Shown here: in pieces, positions 28,246 to 37,954 of the stretch | How positions within the stretch are numbered: position 1 is the stretch's first letter | Layout of the letters: each line of letters opens with the position of its first letter | Assembly: GCA_023138875.1 (NCBI GenBank) | Contig: JAGLOO010000057.1 | Location: forward strand, 1-64,000 | Direction of reading: 5' to 3' | Length of the DNA: 64,000 nucleotides | DNA from: Bacteroidales bacterium | GTDB taxonomy: Bacteria > Bacteroidota > Bacteroidia > Bacteroidales > GCA-2748055 | Made by a program: the position numbers and the translations under genes | The notes under the pieces: generated by a model | What the model was told of the DNA's origin: nothing | The model's database searches: none | Seen by the model: the letters and a program-made list of their open reading frames with translations, nothing else

Positions 28246-29745
28246 TCAGGGATTGATATTGATCAGGTTGTTGATAATTTGCTCAGCCTGCTCGGGCGTG
28301 ATTCGTTTGGCGACAATTTTTTTATCCTGATCCAGGATAAAAAGCTGCGGATAACTCTGCAGGTTGTATAACTTGCGGAAATCATTGCTATAGGGACTCC
28401 AGCAATTGATCCAGTCATACAATCCATGTTTGTTCACAAAATCTACCCATTTTTCTTTTCCTTCGATGGTATTGATCACATGGATGCTGATTACCTCAAC
28501 ACCTTTCTCTTTCAGCCTGGAATGTACCTCATACAGCGCCGGGGTTGATTCCTTACAATGTCCGCAATCTGCTTCCCAGAAATAGAGAATGGTGTACCTG
28601 GCATCTGTCTCATGGATAAAGAAGTCCTCACCGATGTGCGGATCTTTTTTGATTGTTGTATCCTGCGAAGCCATTTGAAAATGATCCGGGGGGACCATTC
28701 GCATGATCAGGTTGGGGGACTTCTGGCCGATCAGCGAGGGTTTGTTCTTATCCAGGTTATCCTTCAGTTTGCTGAGGAATTCCGGGTTGCTCCAGGTTGC
28801 ATCGGGGATGTAATAATGTTCGGCGATATGGAAATAAACCACATCCATGCCCATGAACTTGCTCTCGGCAAAATGATTAAAAAGGGTGATGAGCAAGTAT
28901 CGGTAGAGCTCCTCTTCCGCGCGGGAACCCCCTAACAGGTAATCCACTCCCACGATCAATGAATCGGGGTGCTGTGGAACCACGCGGGCAAGGTAACTTT
29001 TGATCTTTCCTTCATATAACGGGGAGTGCAACAATCGAACATCAAATGGATCAAACCGGTCAAAGTAGTGATCCCTGTAATAAAAATACCTGACAGAATC
29101 ATCATGTCTTCGTTCTCCGGTTAACAGCGCTTCAGGCGGAAGCGGTTCCCGCGTCGCACCTATGAATTTACTTACAAACAGGGAGGCATTTTCCGATTCG
29201 ATCCTGTTCATATATTCCTCCATCTCCCCGTTGATTCGTTTTTGTTGCTCTTTGATATCAGAGGAATCAGCTTTTGTGGCAGCATTAGCAAGAAGGGACT
29301 GCTGCTTCTCCAGTTCACCTCTTTTCTCCTGGAGATAGTTTTTATACTCATAGAAAATCCGGTTGTCTTCCGAGCCTTTGAACCCGATGCTCCCGTTTAA
29401 ATCACTGGTGTCAGCATTGATAAAGAGTTCCTGGTCATTTCCAAGCAAGAGGTCAAAGTAATGGCTGGGGCTGAAATAGATCAGGTAGAGTCCACCCTGG
29501 AAAGCATCCTCTCCTTCAAACACTCCCTTCCCCTTCCTGTCAAGGATCATTGTGTCTTTAGGGATCATACGTGAAGTAAAATACTCTCCAAGGATCAGGG
29601 TGTCGCCGGACAGGCCTTCCATGGTGATCTCGATCCGGTATCCCTGTCCGGACAGGCTGGTAGAAAACATAAAAAGTAATCCGGCTATTCCGGCTAATAA
29701 TCCCCTCAAAACCTTCATTAAAATCTTCCTTTTTGAAACGGTCAA
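28246..29745 (-). CDS. secreted thioredoxin-like (TlpA/DUF4369-DUF5106 type) protein
   Basis: A 499-residue exported protein with an N-terminal hydrophobic signal (about 12-30, ending near LSGQ). The N-terminal third resembles the DUF4369 beta-domain, a long helical middle follows, and the C-terminal thioredoxin fold carries Cys394-x2-Cys397 in ADCGHCKE. Such Bacteroidota proteins are periplasmic or outer-membrane-facing thiol oxidoreductases; the substrate is unknown. It is probably co-transcribed with carA. A TAACTTTG -7 element lies upstream on the minus strand. Confidence 0.82.
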   Translation of the reverse strand: MTVSKRKILMKVLRGLLAGIAGLLFMFSTSLSGQGYRIEITMEGLSGDTLILGEYFTSRMIPKDTMILDRKGKGVFEGEDAFQGGLYLIYFSPSHYFDLLLGNDQELFINADTSDLNGSIGFKGSEDNRIFYEYKNYLQEKRGELEKQQSLLANAATKADSSDIKEQQKRINGEMEEYMNRIESENASLFVSKFIGATREPLPPEALLTGERRHDDSVRYFYYRDHYFDRFDPFDVRLLHSPLYEGKIKSYLARVVPQHPDSLIVGVDYLLGGSRAEEELYRYLLITLFNHFAESKFMGMDVVYFHIAEHYYIPDATWSNPEFLSKLKDNLDKNKPSLIGQKSPNLIMRMVPPDHFQMASQDTTIKKDPHIGEDFFIHETDARYTILYFWEADCGHCKESTPALYEVHSRLKEKGVEVISIHVINTIEGKEKWVDFVNKHGLYDWINCWSPYSNDFRKLYNLQSYPQLFILDQDKKIVAKRITPEQAEQIINNLININP

Positions 29746-29750
29746 AGTTA
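29743..29750 (-). promoter_or_regulatory. -7 promoter element upstream of thioredoxin-like gene
   Basis: On the minus strand this reads TAACTTTG, an exact TAnnTTTG match. It touches the predicted ATG at 29745, so either transcription is nearly leaderless or the protein starts at an internal ATG such as the one about ten codons downstream (MKVLRG). Confidence 0.4.
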
Positions 29751-29850
29751 ACGATTCTATTTTAATACATATTGTTCAATCACCATGCCATTCTTGATCC
29801 AAAATCACTAACTTGTTCTGTAGAATGCTGGATATTGATTCTGAAAACAG

Positions 29851-30825
29851 ATGTATTCATTGCTTGAAGCACAAAACCTGATAGAGAAACATTTACAAAC
29901 GTTTTCCATTCCGGATACTCCACCGGAGTTGTATGAGCCGGTAAAATATATTCTTTCGCTGGGGGGTAAACGGATCAGGCCCGCTCTTGTCCTGCTGGCA
30001 TGCGATCTGTTCTCGGGAGGTGTGGAGTCTGCACTCTTACCTGCTGTAGCCATTGAGATCTTTCATAATTTTACCCTGTTGCATGACGATCTCATGGACC
30101 GTTCTGAGTTAAGAAGGGGCAGTCCCACCGTTCATGTGAAGTACAATGAAAATGTGGCCATCCTTTCAGGCGATGTGATGTCCATTCTGGCAAACCGGTT
30201 AATGAATCAGTCGCCGGGGGTCGTTTTGAACACCGTTCATGATATCTTTACCCGGACGGCCATGCAGGTATGTGAGGGACAGCAGTTTGATATGAATTTT
30301 GAGGAGAGGCTGACCGTGTCGGAAGAGGAATACCTGACCATGATTGAATTAAAAACAGCTGTCCTTATCGCGGCCAGCTTAAAGATAGGGGCCATCCTTG
30401 GCGGGTCTTCCCAAAAAGATGCGGATGATCTCTATGAATTTGGCCGGAACCTGGGTATTGCTTTTCAGCTTCAGGACGATCTGCTGGATACCTACGGTGA
30501 TCCTTCCATCATCGGGAAGAAGCTGGGGACCGATATTGTGGATAATAAGAAAACTTTTTTAATGATTGAAGCCCTTGAAAAGGCTTCATCCTCCCAGGAC
30601 AGAGAGCTAACCGGTTGGCTTACAAAAAAAGATTTTGACAGGGAAGAAAAAATCAGTGCCGTAGTTTCAATCTTCGATGCATTGAAAATCAAGGAACTTA
30701 CAGAAAGCCGGATCAGGGATTTTTATAACGCTTCCCTCTTAAACCTCAAGCAATTGAACAGGCCTGAAGAACGAAAGGCCGAATTGTACAACTTTGCATC
30801 CTTCCTGATGAACCGCAACAGATAG
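29851..30825 (+). CDS. polyprenyl diphosphate synthase (trans-isoprenyl)
   Basis: A 324-residue class I isoprenyl diphosphate synthase. The first aspartate-rich motif DDLMD is residues 79-83, and the second, DDLLD, is near residue 210. GGKRIRP and LKTAVLI-type segments also fit. It probably makes the side chain of menaquinone or a shorter C15-C20 product; chain length cannot be assigned here. It stands alone and converges on the DUF2723 gene with a 3-nt gap. Confidence 0.9.
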   Translation: MYSLLEAQNLIEKHLQTFSIPDTPPELYEPVKYILSLGGKRIRPALVLLACDLFSGGVESALLPAVAIEIFHNFTLLHDDLMDRSELRRGSPTVHVKYNENVAILSGDVMSILANRLMNQSPGVVLNTVHDIFTRTAMQVCEGQQFDMNFEERLTVSEEEYLTMIELKTAVLIAASLKIGAILGGSSQKDADDLYEFGRNLGIAFQLQDDLLDTYGDPSIIGKKLGTDIVDNKKTFLMIEALEKASSSQDRELTGWLTKKDFDREEKISAVVSIFDALKIKELTESRIRDFYNASLLNLKQLNRPEERKAELYNFASFLMNRNR

Positions 30826-30828
30826 GGA

Positions 30829-33800
30829 TTATCCCGGAAGAGACAACATGCTTTCACCCGTGATTCCAAGTTCCAGCATCAATTCATTCTGGTTGAACCT
30901 TTGAAGCAATAATTTCATCTCCTCTATCTGGAACAGGACTTCATTGATTTCCCGTGGTATGGATGATTTATGCCGGGACTTCATGGAATTATAATAATTA
31001 TACTCCCGGACCAGAGTTTTATAATGTTCAGACAGGATCCTGTTGCCTTTTTCCATTTCGCCGCAAAGATAGTACACTTCAATGATCCCCTCATGATGAA
31101 TAATGCCACCTTCCCGGTCGGGCATGGTGATCCCGGTAATGTACTGGTCGAATGGTAGTACATTGGCCGGAGCAAGCTCCATACAATGATCAAGTACTTC
31201 AAGGGCTTTCTCCTTCTCACCCTCTTCAAGCAGCCTGAGAGCCAGGCGGGTATGGAGGCTTCTGAACCGTATAACCGACAGTGTCCTGATGGTATAGTAA
31301 TCCAGCTGGACATCCTCCTGGTTCATCCTCCCCCATTCAAAGGTATTGATCAGCCTGTGATAAAGTGTATCGGTATCAACATCCCCCATCGCGAGGATGC
31401 TTTCATAGGGAGTCTTTACCGGAACAACCCTGTAGGCCAATCCTTCGACACGGTAAAACTGTTCCAGACCAAGTGATCCGTCAAATCCACCCGAAGTGTA
31501 GTAAATGGGTCGCTTCCATTTGTTGGATGCAAGAATGTCCAGTTGGGCCAGATTGCCTTTCAGGATTTGTTCATTGGGTGTTAGCTGGAACCGAATCTCC
31601 TTCAACAATCTGTCAGCATCCCGGGGTTGAATGGTTCCGTTGGAAATGACCGTGGCAGAATCAACAGGAAGGATCATTTTATGGGTGGGGATATAATTCA
31701 CCTTATCACCGGTCCTCAGTGGCAGTTTGGTTCGGGGGTCATCACTCTGCACAAAGTTGAGAATATAATCCAGGGTCGCCCATCGTTCATTTTCCCTGAC
31801 ATAAATGGAATTGTTAGTACCTACTCTGTATTGGGATTGAGGCAAAGAAAAGGCCAATGGTTCCGAATCATAATTCTTCCACCTCATCTGGTCGATGTAC
31901 CATTCCATATTGAACAGCATCATATTCACAATGCGCACATCTTCCCTCACACCTTCCACATCCTGGACATACCATAAGGGGAATGTATCATTGTCACCCA
32001 CGGTGAACAATATGGCATCTTTATCGCATGAATTGAGATAATTGCGTGCTATATCCCTTGCCGTATATCTGCCCGAGCGGTCGTGGTCGTCCCAGTTTTC
32101 AAATGCCATTAACATGGGGACGGCTAAGAAGGTGATTCCCACCGAAAGAATGGCCGGCAGGTTGCCCTTTAGCTTCGATTGCAATAGCTGGGCAATGCCG
32201 GCAACACCAATACCAATCCAGATACTGAATGCATAAAAGGAACCGGCGTAGGCATAATCCCTTTCCCTGGGCTGGTAGGGGGTCTGGTTAAGATAGATCA
32301 CTATGGCAATACCTGTTAGAATGAAAAGGCTCATTACCACCCAGAAATCACGCGGTTTTTTGTCCAGATGGAAGAACAATCCCAGCAATCCCAGGAGTAA
32401 TGGCAGAAAATAGTAAGTATTCCTGGAAGGATGATCTTTTATTCGATCAGGGAGGTTCCTCTGTGGGCCGATTCTTGCAGCGTCGATCATTGGGATCCCG
32501 CTGATCCAGTTGCCATGGAGCACATTGCCGTGCCCCTGAATATCATTCTGGCGACCTGCAAAATTCCACATGAAATACCTGAGGTACAGATGACCCACCT
32601 GGTATCTGAATAAGAATTCAAGGTTGTCGAGGTAAGTTGGATTGTTGGGATCCCGAATGGAAGCAAATTCCATATAGGCCTGCTTGTGGTTCGCATCCCG
32701 GCTGTAAATGCGCGGAAGCAACACCTTGCTGCCCTTCATGATAAGTTCGGGCTTCCTGTAAGCAATTTCATACTTGTTTTTTTCCTTGTTCAGGACATAT
32801 ACGGGTTTTTTGTACTCTATCTCCTCCACTTCTGCATTATAGAGGTGACCCCTGATCAGCGGCCGGTCTCCATACTGTTCCCTGTTCAGGTACGAGAGCA
32901 GTGCAAACACATTTTCGGGACGGTTCTCATTCATGGGCGGACCGGCCAGTGACCGTATAACGATAAGCGCATAGGAGGAATATCCTATGATGATCACCGT
33001 AATAGAGACAAGGATTGTATTCCAGAGTACGTTTTTCTTGATGAAATGGGTCCTGTAGATCCCATAGATAAGGGCACCCAGCAACAGGGCTACATAGATA
33101 ACAACTCCTCTGTTATAATGGAATCCAAAGGAATTGGTAAAAGTCTTTTCTACCACGGTGGCTACCTTCACAATGCCGGGAATGACCCCGTACATGATCA
33201 CCACCAAAATAAACAGAGAGATCCCCAGCGCATAAATGACACCCTTTCTTGTCACCTGGTACTTCCTGAAATAGTAAACCAGCACAATGGCAGGTATGGC
33301 CAGCAAATTAAGCAGATGTACACCTATTGAAAGGCCGATCAGGTAGGCAATGAGGATCAGCCACCTGTTGGCGCCAGGCTCATCAGCAATGTTTTCCCAC
33401 TTGAGAATGGCCCAGAAGACCACTGCAGTAAACAACGATGAAGTGGCATATACTTCTCCCTCCACGGCAGAAAACCAGAATGTATCTGAAAAGGTATAGG
33501 CCATGGCTCCGACAAATGATCCTCCCAGTATCAGGATCATGTTGAATGAGGATTTTTCCCCGGAGGGAAGGATCAACATTTTCCTTAACAAATGAGAGAT
33601 GGTCCAGAAGAGGAACATGATGGTGAAGGCGCTTGCAAATGCAGAGACTGCATTGATCATCTTGGCCACACTCGCGGGATCTGATGTAAACAGAGAGAAA
33701 ACACGGCCAATGATTATGAATAGGGGTGCTCCGGGAGGGTGGCACACCTGCAGTTTGTAGGAACTTGCTATAAACTCACCACAATCCCAGAGACTGATTG

Positions 33801-33885
33801 TTGGTTCGAGGGTGAGCAGGTAAACGATAAGGGCAATAACAAAACTCAGCCAACCCAGGAAGACATTTATTTTTTTAAAATGCAT
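30829..33885 (-). CDS. DUF2723 multi-spanning membrane protein (GT-C-like)
   Basis: A 1018-residue protein. The N-terminal half has about a dozen membrane helices, and the first periplasmic loop has the conserved LWDCGEFIAS motif, resembling the acidic active-site loop of GT-C/protein O-mannosyltransferase-like enzymes. A large soluble region follows from about 560, with a helical TPR-like segment near the C-terminus. DUF2723 proteins are nearly universal in Bacteroidota, and a role in protein or lipid glycosylation at the outer face of the membrane is an inference. It is transcribed alone. Confidence 0.85.
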   Translation of the reverse strand: MHFKKINVFLGWLSFVIALIVYLLTLEPTISLWDCGEFIASSYKLQVCHPPGAPLFIIIGRVFSLFTSDPASVAKMINAVSAFASAFTIMFLFWTISHLLRKMLILPSGEKSSFNMILILGGSFVGAMAYTFSDTFWFSAVEGEVYATSSLFTAVVFWAILKWENIADEPGANRWLILIAYLIGLSIGVHLLNLLAIPAIVLVYYFRKYQVTRKGVIYALGISLFILVVIMYGVIPGIVKVATVVEKTFTNSFGFHYNRGVVIYVALLLGALIYGIYRTHFIKKNVLWNTILVSITVIIIGYSSYALIVIRSLAGPPMNENRPENVFALLSYLNREQYGDRPLIRGHLYNAEVEEIEYKKPVYVLNKEKNKYEIAYRKPELIMKGSKVLLPRIYSRDANHKQAYMEFASIRDPNNPTYLDNLEFLFRYQVGHLYLRYFMWNFAGRQNDIQGHGNVLHGNWISGIPMIDAARIGPQRNLPDRIKDHPSRNTYYFLPLLLGLLGLFFHLDKKPRDFWVVMSLFILTGIAIVIYLNQTPYQPRERDYAYAGSFYAFSIWIGIGVAGIAQLLQSKLKGNLPAILSVGITFLAVPMLMAFENWDDHDRSGRYTARDIARNYLNSCDKDAILFTVGDNDTFPLWYVQDVEGVREDVRIVNMMLFNMEWYIDQMRWKNYDSEPLAFSLPQSQYRVGTNNSIYVRENERWATLDYILNFVQSDDPRTKLPLRTGDKVNYIPTHKMILPVDSATVISNGTIQPRDADRLLKEIRFQLTPNEQILKGNLAQLDILASNKWKRPIYYTSGGFDGSLGLEQFYRVEGLAYRVVPVKTPYESILAMGDVDTDTLYHRLINTFEWGRMNQEDVQLDYYTIRTLSVIRFRSLHTRLALRLLEEGEKEKALEVLDHCMELAPANVLPFDQYITGITMPDREGGIIHHEGIIEVYYLCGEMEKGNRILSEHYKTLVREYNYYNSMKSRHKSSIPREINEVLFQIEEMKLLLQRFNQNELMLELGITGESMLSLPG

Positions 33886-33973
33886 AGGATTCTAATGATC
33901 TCTCAGTGTTATAATTGGCACGAATTTAATGCTTTTTTCGTGATGGTCACTATAAAAAAATTAATTTGAAAAT

Positions 33974-34005
33974 ATTGACAGATTCAAAAATGGAACATAT
34001 ATTTG
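33974..34005 (+). promoter_or_regulatory. promoter for SUI1 gene
   Basis: ATTG (33974-33977), a 20-nt spacer, then TATATTTG (33998-34005), an exact TAnnTTTG match. It lies 24 nt before the ATG at 34030 and excludes a TTG start at 34003, which would sit inside the promoter. Confidence 0.6.
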
Positions 34006-34029
34006 GGGTTCACTAAAAATCCAAATGTC

Positions 34030-34377
34030 ATGACAGTAAATGGTATGAACGATCTGGATCAAACCCTCTACACGGACTACCCCGAATTCGAGCACGAATA
34101 CGCTAACATCAAAGAACCAAACACTTTACCTCCTGAAAAACAAATACTGATTGTGGGACTTGATAAAAGAAAGATGGATGGTGCCCCCATCACCTGTATC
34201 TCAGGTTTTGTTGGCAGACGCATTGATTTGAGAAAAATCGAAGAAGAACTTCAGGATGTTTGCCGCACCTGCGGTTCATCAAAGATGCATGATATTGTAT
34301 TGAAAGGCGATGTTCGAAAACGCGCCTATGTCTATTTACGTTCCAATAGTTACAGGGTTAAATTTGCAGAAAACTAA
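34030..34377 (+). CDS. SUI1/eIF1-like translation initiation factor (YciH family)
   Basis: A 115-residue protein. The C-terminal 75 residues match the SUI1 fold shared by eukaryotic/archaeal eIF1 and bacterial YciH: VGLDKRKMDGAPITCISGF, an RIDLRKIEEELQDVC helix, CGSSK, and the VLKGDVRKRAYVYL segment. In eIF1 this fold monitors start-codon choice on the small subunit; the bacterial role is less clear. The first 40 residues are acidic and probably disordered. It has its own promoter. Confidence 0.85.
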   Translation: MTVNGMNDLDQTLYTDYPEFEHEYANIKEPNTLPPEKQILIVGLDKRKMDGAPITCISGFVGRRIDLRKIEEELQDVCRTCGSSKMHDIVLKGDVRKRAYVYLRSNSYRVKFAEN

Positions 34378-37273
34378 CCTCCTCACATATAATCTATCGG
34401 GGAAAGGCAGGGTGGTCATCATCCTGCTTTTGTTCATTTCTGCAGGCCTGAATGCGCAGTTTTATGAATATGGCCAGGACGCGGGAACGTTGAAATGGTA
34501 CCAGTTCAAAACCCCCAATTACAAAGTGATCTATCCGAAGGGGGTGGATAGCCTGGCACAGGCCTTTGCCGACCGCCTGGAGTATTTTTACCCCTACCTG
34601 GGCAAACCACTGGATCATCAGCACAGCCCCATCCCGGTGATCATTCACAATGAATCAAGTTTTTCAAATGGAGTATTTGTCTGGGCGCCAAAAAGGCTGG
34701 AAATCTTTACCAATCCGGATCCGAACGGATATCAACAGGATTGGCTAACGCAGCTGGCCCTCCATGAAGGCCGGCATGCGGTACAGATTGACAAACTGAA
34801 CCAGGGGATCACCAGGGTGCTCTCTTTTGCCGGAGGGGAGCAGGTGGTGGGAGCCATGGCTGCATTTCTTCCCTACTGGTACCTGGAGGGAGATGCTGTG
34901 GATGCTGAAACACGACTGTCAAAAACGGGCCGTGGAAGACAACCATCTTTTGAAATGGAGCTAAAAGCCCAGTTGATGGAAAGTAACCGTTTATACACTT
35001 TCTCCAAAGCTACCATGGGATCATACAAGGACTATATTCCTAACCATTACAGGCTGGGTTACCTGATGGTACGGTATGGACGCTTAGTTTATGGGGATAA
35101 ATTTTGGGTTGACTTTCAACAATATGCTGCACGGAAACCCTACCTGTTCAATCCGACCTTCTTCAGTGTGAGGCAGTACGGGTTGAAATCAAAAAAACAA
35201 TTCTACCAGGAAGCGCTGAATGGCTACAAACAACATTGGTCCGATATGGCTTCCCGGCGTGAGATTACTCCATTCCTTGATTGGACCAACGACCCGGGGC
35301 GTCATTACACCAGTTACACTTTCCCCCAGTATATTTCAGGTTCACTGCTATTTGCATACAAAACCGGAATGGATCAGATACCCGAGTTCATCTTACTGGG
35401 AAAGAGTGGCGATCAGCAGCGCATCTTTCGTCCCGGATTCCTGAGTTCGGGACGAATCAGCTTTTCAGGGAGCCACGTGGTATGGGATGAATTTGTTTCT
35501 GATACACGTTGGAGCAACAGGAATTATTCAGTGATAAGGACCTATGAGATCGCAACGGGAAAAGTTAAGAACCTGGGACGTAAAACCAGGTTCTATTCAC
35601 CTGCCGTTTCAAATGACGGATCGCGTATAGCAGCCATTGAACAATCGGAAAAGCAGCAATTCAACCTGGTCCTTCTTCAGCTTGACGGGACCGTAATTCA
35701 GACCATTCCATCACCCGGAAATCAATTTATCCAGCATCCGGCCTGGATGGAGGCAGACTCCGCACTGCTGGTGATCCTGTCCGGTGAATCGGGGAAATCC
35801 CTTTACAGTTATAACCCCGGATCAAAAAAGTGGGTTAAACTTTTTGATGCAGGTTTTGATGACATCTCGTTTCCTGTGGTGTATGGTGACAGAATCTTTT
35901 TCAGTGGAACATTCTCGGGAATTGATAATATCTATTGCCTGGTTATGACAGAAAATGAAACCTATCAGATTACTTCAACCCGGTTTGGTGCTTTTTATCC
36001 ACAGGTCTCAAATGATGGAAGGGATCTGGTCTATTCCAACTATACCTCAAACGGATATGCCATAGCCAGTCTAACTTTGGAAGAGGGATTATGGAAACCT
36101 CTGGATGAAGCACGGGATCACTCAGAACAACTGGGTTACAAACAAACTGACGAAGAAAGGGAAATAACAGCTGGGGTTTTAGGGCCTGATACGGTTGAAT
36201 ACACTACACGGAAATACAATAAAGCACTTCACCTTTTTAATTTTCATTCCTGGTTGCCCCTCTATTTCGATTATCTGAACCCGGAGTTCAATCTGGATCC
36301 TGAGAACCTGCCTGTGAGCCCGGGTGTTTCACTCATCTCACAAAACCGGTTGAGCACTGCTGTGAGCCAACTGGGTTACGAGTACAGGGATGGAAACCAT
36401 ATGTTTCACTCGGGCATCCAATTGAAGGGCCGTTACCCGGTAATGAACCTGTTGTTTGATTATGGAGGAGAACCCGATGTTCTTTTACTGGATGAAGGCG
36501 ATTCCCTGACCGCTCTTCCCAATGATTTGCGATTTACAGTGCAGACCTATGTTCCCCTTCGTTTTAACACCGGTAAATATCTTTCTATCATTCAGCCCCG
36601 GATCGATTACAGTTACAGAAGAGACATCCAGTATGTTGAAAATGAGGATAGTTACAGGACTGGGGCCCATTATCTTTACTACAGTCTGTATGCATCAGCG
36701 TATCTTAGAACTGGAAAGAAAGACATCCTTCCAAGATTGGGCCTGACAACTTCATTAGGCTATTATCATGCACCGTTTGATAACCAGGTCTATGGTTCAG
36801 TGGCCAGGGCAGGTGTAACCGGGTACCTGCCGGGGGTCTTAAAACACCAGACCATAAGGTTGGCCATTAACCATCAGAAGCAGTATCCATTGAGTATGTC
36901 CCGTCCGGCTTTTATTAACCTCATGAGTTTACCCAGGGGATTGCACGGCATATTCGGGGAAATAATGACCAGGTACAGCATCGACTATGTGTTCCCACTC
37001 CTCCTGCCCGACCTGGAGCTCAGTTCCGTATTGTATCTGAAAAGGATCAGGGGGGCCCTTTGGGCCGATCACATGACAGGTACCAATATAGTCATCCGGG
37101 ACCCGGAACCCTATTATACCAATAAGAACTACACTACCTATGGAGCAGATCTGGTGGTAGATATGAATTTGTTGAGGATCTCCTTTCCACTGTCGGTTGG
37201 CGGCCGTGTAACGTATGAACCAGAAACCGGGAGAACCGGTTTTGAATGGATCTATACCATTGATATCAACTGA
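34364..37273 (+). CDS. exported HEGRH metalloprotease-like / beta-propeller / barrel protein
   Basis: About 970 residues. A signal peptide (VVIILLLFISAGLNAQ) leads into an alpha-helical domain with HEGRH at residues 134-138 and a downstream WYLEGDAVDAE helix, which together resemble a gluzincin zinc site (HExxH plus Glu). A central region has PD40/TolB-like propeller blades (for example PAVSNDGSRIA and PQVSNDGRDLVYS). The last 300 residues alternate aromatic strands as in an outer-membrane barrel. The TTG at 34364 gives the best signal peptide; the ATGs at 34310 and 34328 overlap the SUI1 gene. Activity and substrate are unknown. Confidence 0.7.
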   Translation: MQKTNLLTYNLSGKGRVVIILLLFISAGLNAQFYEYGQDAGTLKWYQFKTPNYKVIYPKGVDSLAQAFADRLEYFYPYLGKPLDHQHSPIPVIIHNESSFSNGVFVWAPKRLEIFTNPDPNGYQQDWLTQLALHEGRHAVQIDKLNQGITRVLSFAGGEQVVGAMAAFLPYWYLEGDAVDAETRLSKTGRGRQPSFEMELKAQLMESNRLYTFSKATMGSYKDYIPNHYRLGYLMVRYGRLVYGDKFWVDFQQYAARKPYLFNPTFFSVRQYGLKSKKQFYQEALNGYKQHWSDMASRREITPFLDWTNDPGRHYTSYTFPQYISGSLLFAYKTGMDQIPEFILLGKSGDQQRIFRPGFLSSGRISFSGSHVVWDEFVSDTRWSNRNYSVIRTYEIATGKVKNLGRKTRFYSPAVSNDGSRIAAIEQSEKQQFNLVLLQLDGTVIQTIPSPGNQFIQHPAWMEADSALLVILSGESGKSLYSYNPGSKKWVKLFDAGFDDISFPVVYGDRIFFSGTFSGIDNIYCLVMTENETYQITSTRFGAFYPQVSNDGRDLVYSNYTSNGYAIASLTLEEGLWKPLDEARDHSEQLGYKQTDEEREITAGVLGPDTVEYTTRKYNKALHLFNFHSWLPLYFDYLNPEFNLDPENLPVSPGVSLISQNRLSTAVSQLGYEYRDGNHMFHSGIQLKGRYPVMNLLFDYGGEPDVLLLDEGDSLTALPNDLRFTVQTYVPLRFNTGKYLSIIQPRIDYSYRRDIQYVENEDSYRTGAHYLYYSLYASAYLRTGKKDILPRLGLTTSLGYYHAPFDNQVYGSVARAGVTGYLPGVLKHQTIRLAINHQKQYPLSMSRPAFINLMSLPRGLHGIFGEIMTRYSIDYVFPLLLPDLELSSVLYLKRIRGALWADHMTGTNIVIRDPEPYYTNKNYTTYGADLVVDMNLLRISFPLSVGGRVTYEPETGRTGFEWIYTIDIN

Positions 37274-37284
37274 GGCCCTCAGAA

Positions 37285-37869
37285 TTAATTGCCCGAGCTG
37301 AATTCTTTACTGATGGTGAAGAAACCCGGATAATTCAGGCTCTGTCCACCAATGAGTACACTGGGTTTTATCTTCATGCTTAAACGTGTAGGTTGTCCGC
37401 CGGCATCCATTAAATTCAATGCGAAATTGAGCATGGTGCGGGGTGTATCACCTTCCAGGTAGTTGAACAGATCGGTTCGGATACCAATGGGGATCATAGA
37501 GCGACCTCCACCCGGAGCCACTTCGATCCTTTCACTTACAACACCCGTAGCTACCTGGATATCATCAATGAAAGCGATCCATTCAATGGAGTTTACCGCT
37601 GCGGTAACTGCTCCCGGATTTGTTACCTCCACATTGACTGTGATGGCAAAGGGCAGCGTCCCTTTCAGGATATTTGATGCGATAATCTGTCCATCCAGGA
37701 ATTTGAAATCTGAGTAGGAGCGCTTGCTGCTGATGTCAATTCCGCAGACGGAAGGATTCTGTGCAGAATGAAAACTGAATTCACACTTTGTAAGGGCCGT
37801 AAGTTCAGAGAGGATGGCACAGCCGGAAATCAGCAGGATTATTGAGGCAAAGAGAAATAGCTTTTTCAT
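37285..37869 (-). CDS. lipoprotein, LEA/WHy-like
   Basis: A 194-residue lipoprotein with a signal peptide and lipobox ISGC (Cys17). The mature part is beta-rich with alternating hydrophobics (FAITVNVEVTNPGAVTAAVN), resembling WHy/LEA-14-like immunoglobulin-fold domains found in Bacteroidota lipoproteins. Three further cysteines (TKCEF, SVCGI) are near the N-terminus. Function is unknown. It lies between two convergent or divergent single genes and is not in an operon. Confidence 0.6.
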   Translation of the reverse strand: MKKLFLFASIILLISGCAILSELTALTKCEFSFHSAQNPSVCGIDISSKRSYSDFKFLDGQIIASNILKGTLPFAITVNVEVTNPGAVTAAVNSIEWIAFIDDIQVATGVVSERIEVAPGGGRSMIPIGIRTDLFNYLEGDTPRTMLNFALNLMDAGGQPTRLSMKIKPSVLIGGQSLNYPGFFTISKEFSSGN

Positions 37870-37939
37870 ATGTAAATGTATTAATTTTCACATTAAATAA
37901 AATCATGGTCGTTTTATGTGTGGTTTTAACCGAACATCG

Positions 37940-37947
37940 TAATTTTG
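37940..37947 (+). promoter_or_regulatory. -7 promoter element for TonB-like gene
   Basis: TAATTTTG, an exact TAnnTTTG match, with TGTG 19 nt upstream as a weak -33. It lies only 8 nt before the predicted GTG start at 37955, implying a leaderless message or a start at GTG 38000. Confidence 0.5.
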
Positions 37948-37954
37948 TATCCGC

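Noticed and set aside
34003-34029. TTG start at 34003 for the SUI1 gene
   Set aside because: It falls inside the -7 element TATATTTG; the ATG at 34030 is downstream of the expected transcription start.
34310-34363. ATG starts at 34310 or 34328 for the propeller protein
   Set aside because: They lie within the SUI1 gene and place 18 or more non-signal residues before the signal peptide; TTG 34364 fits better.
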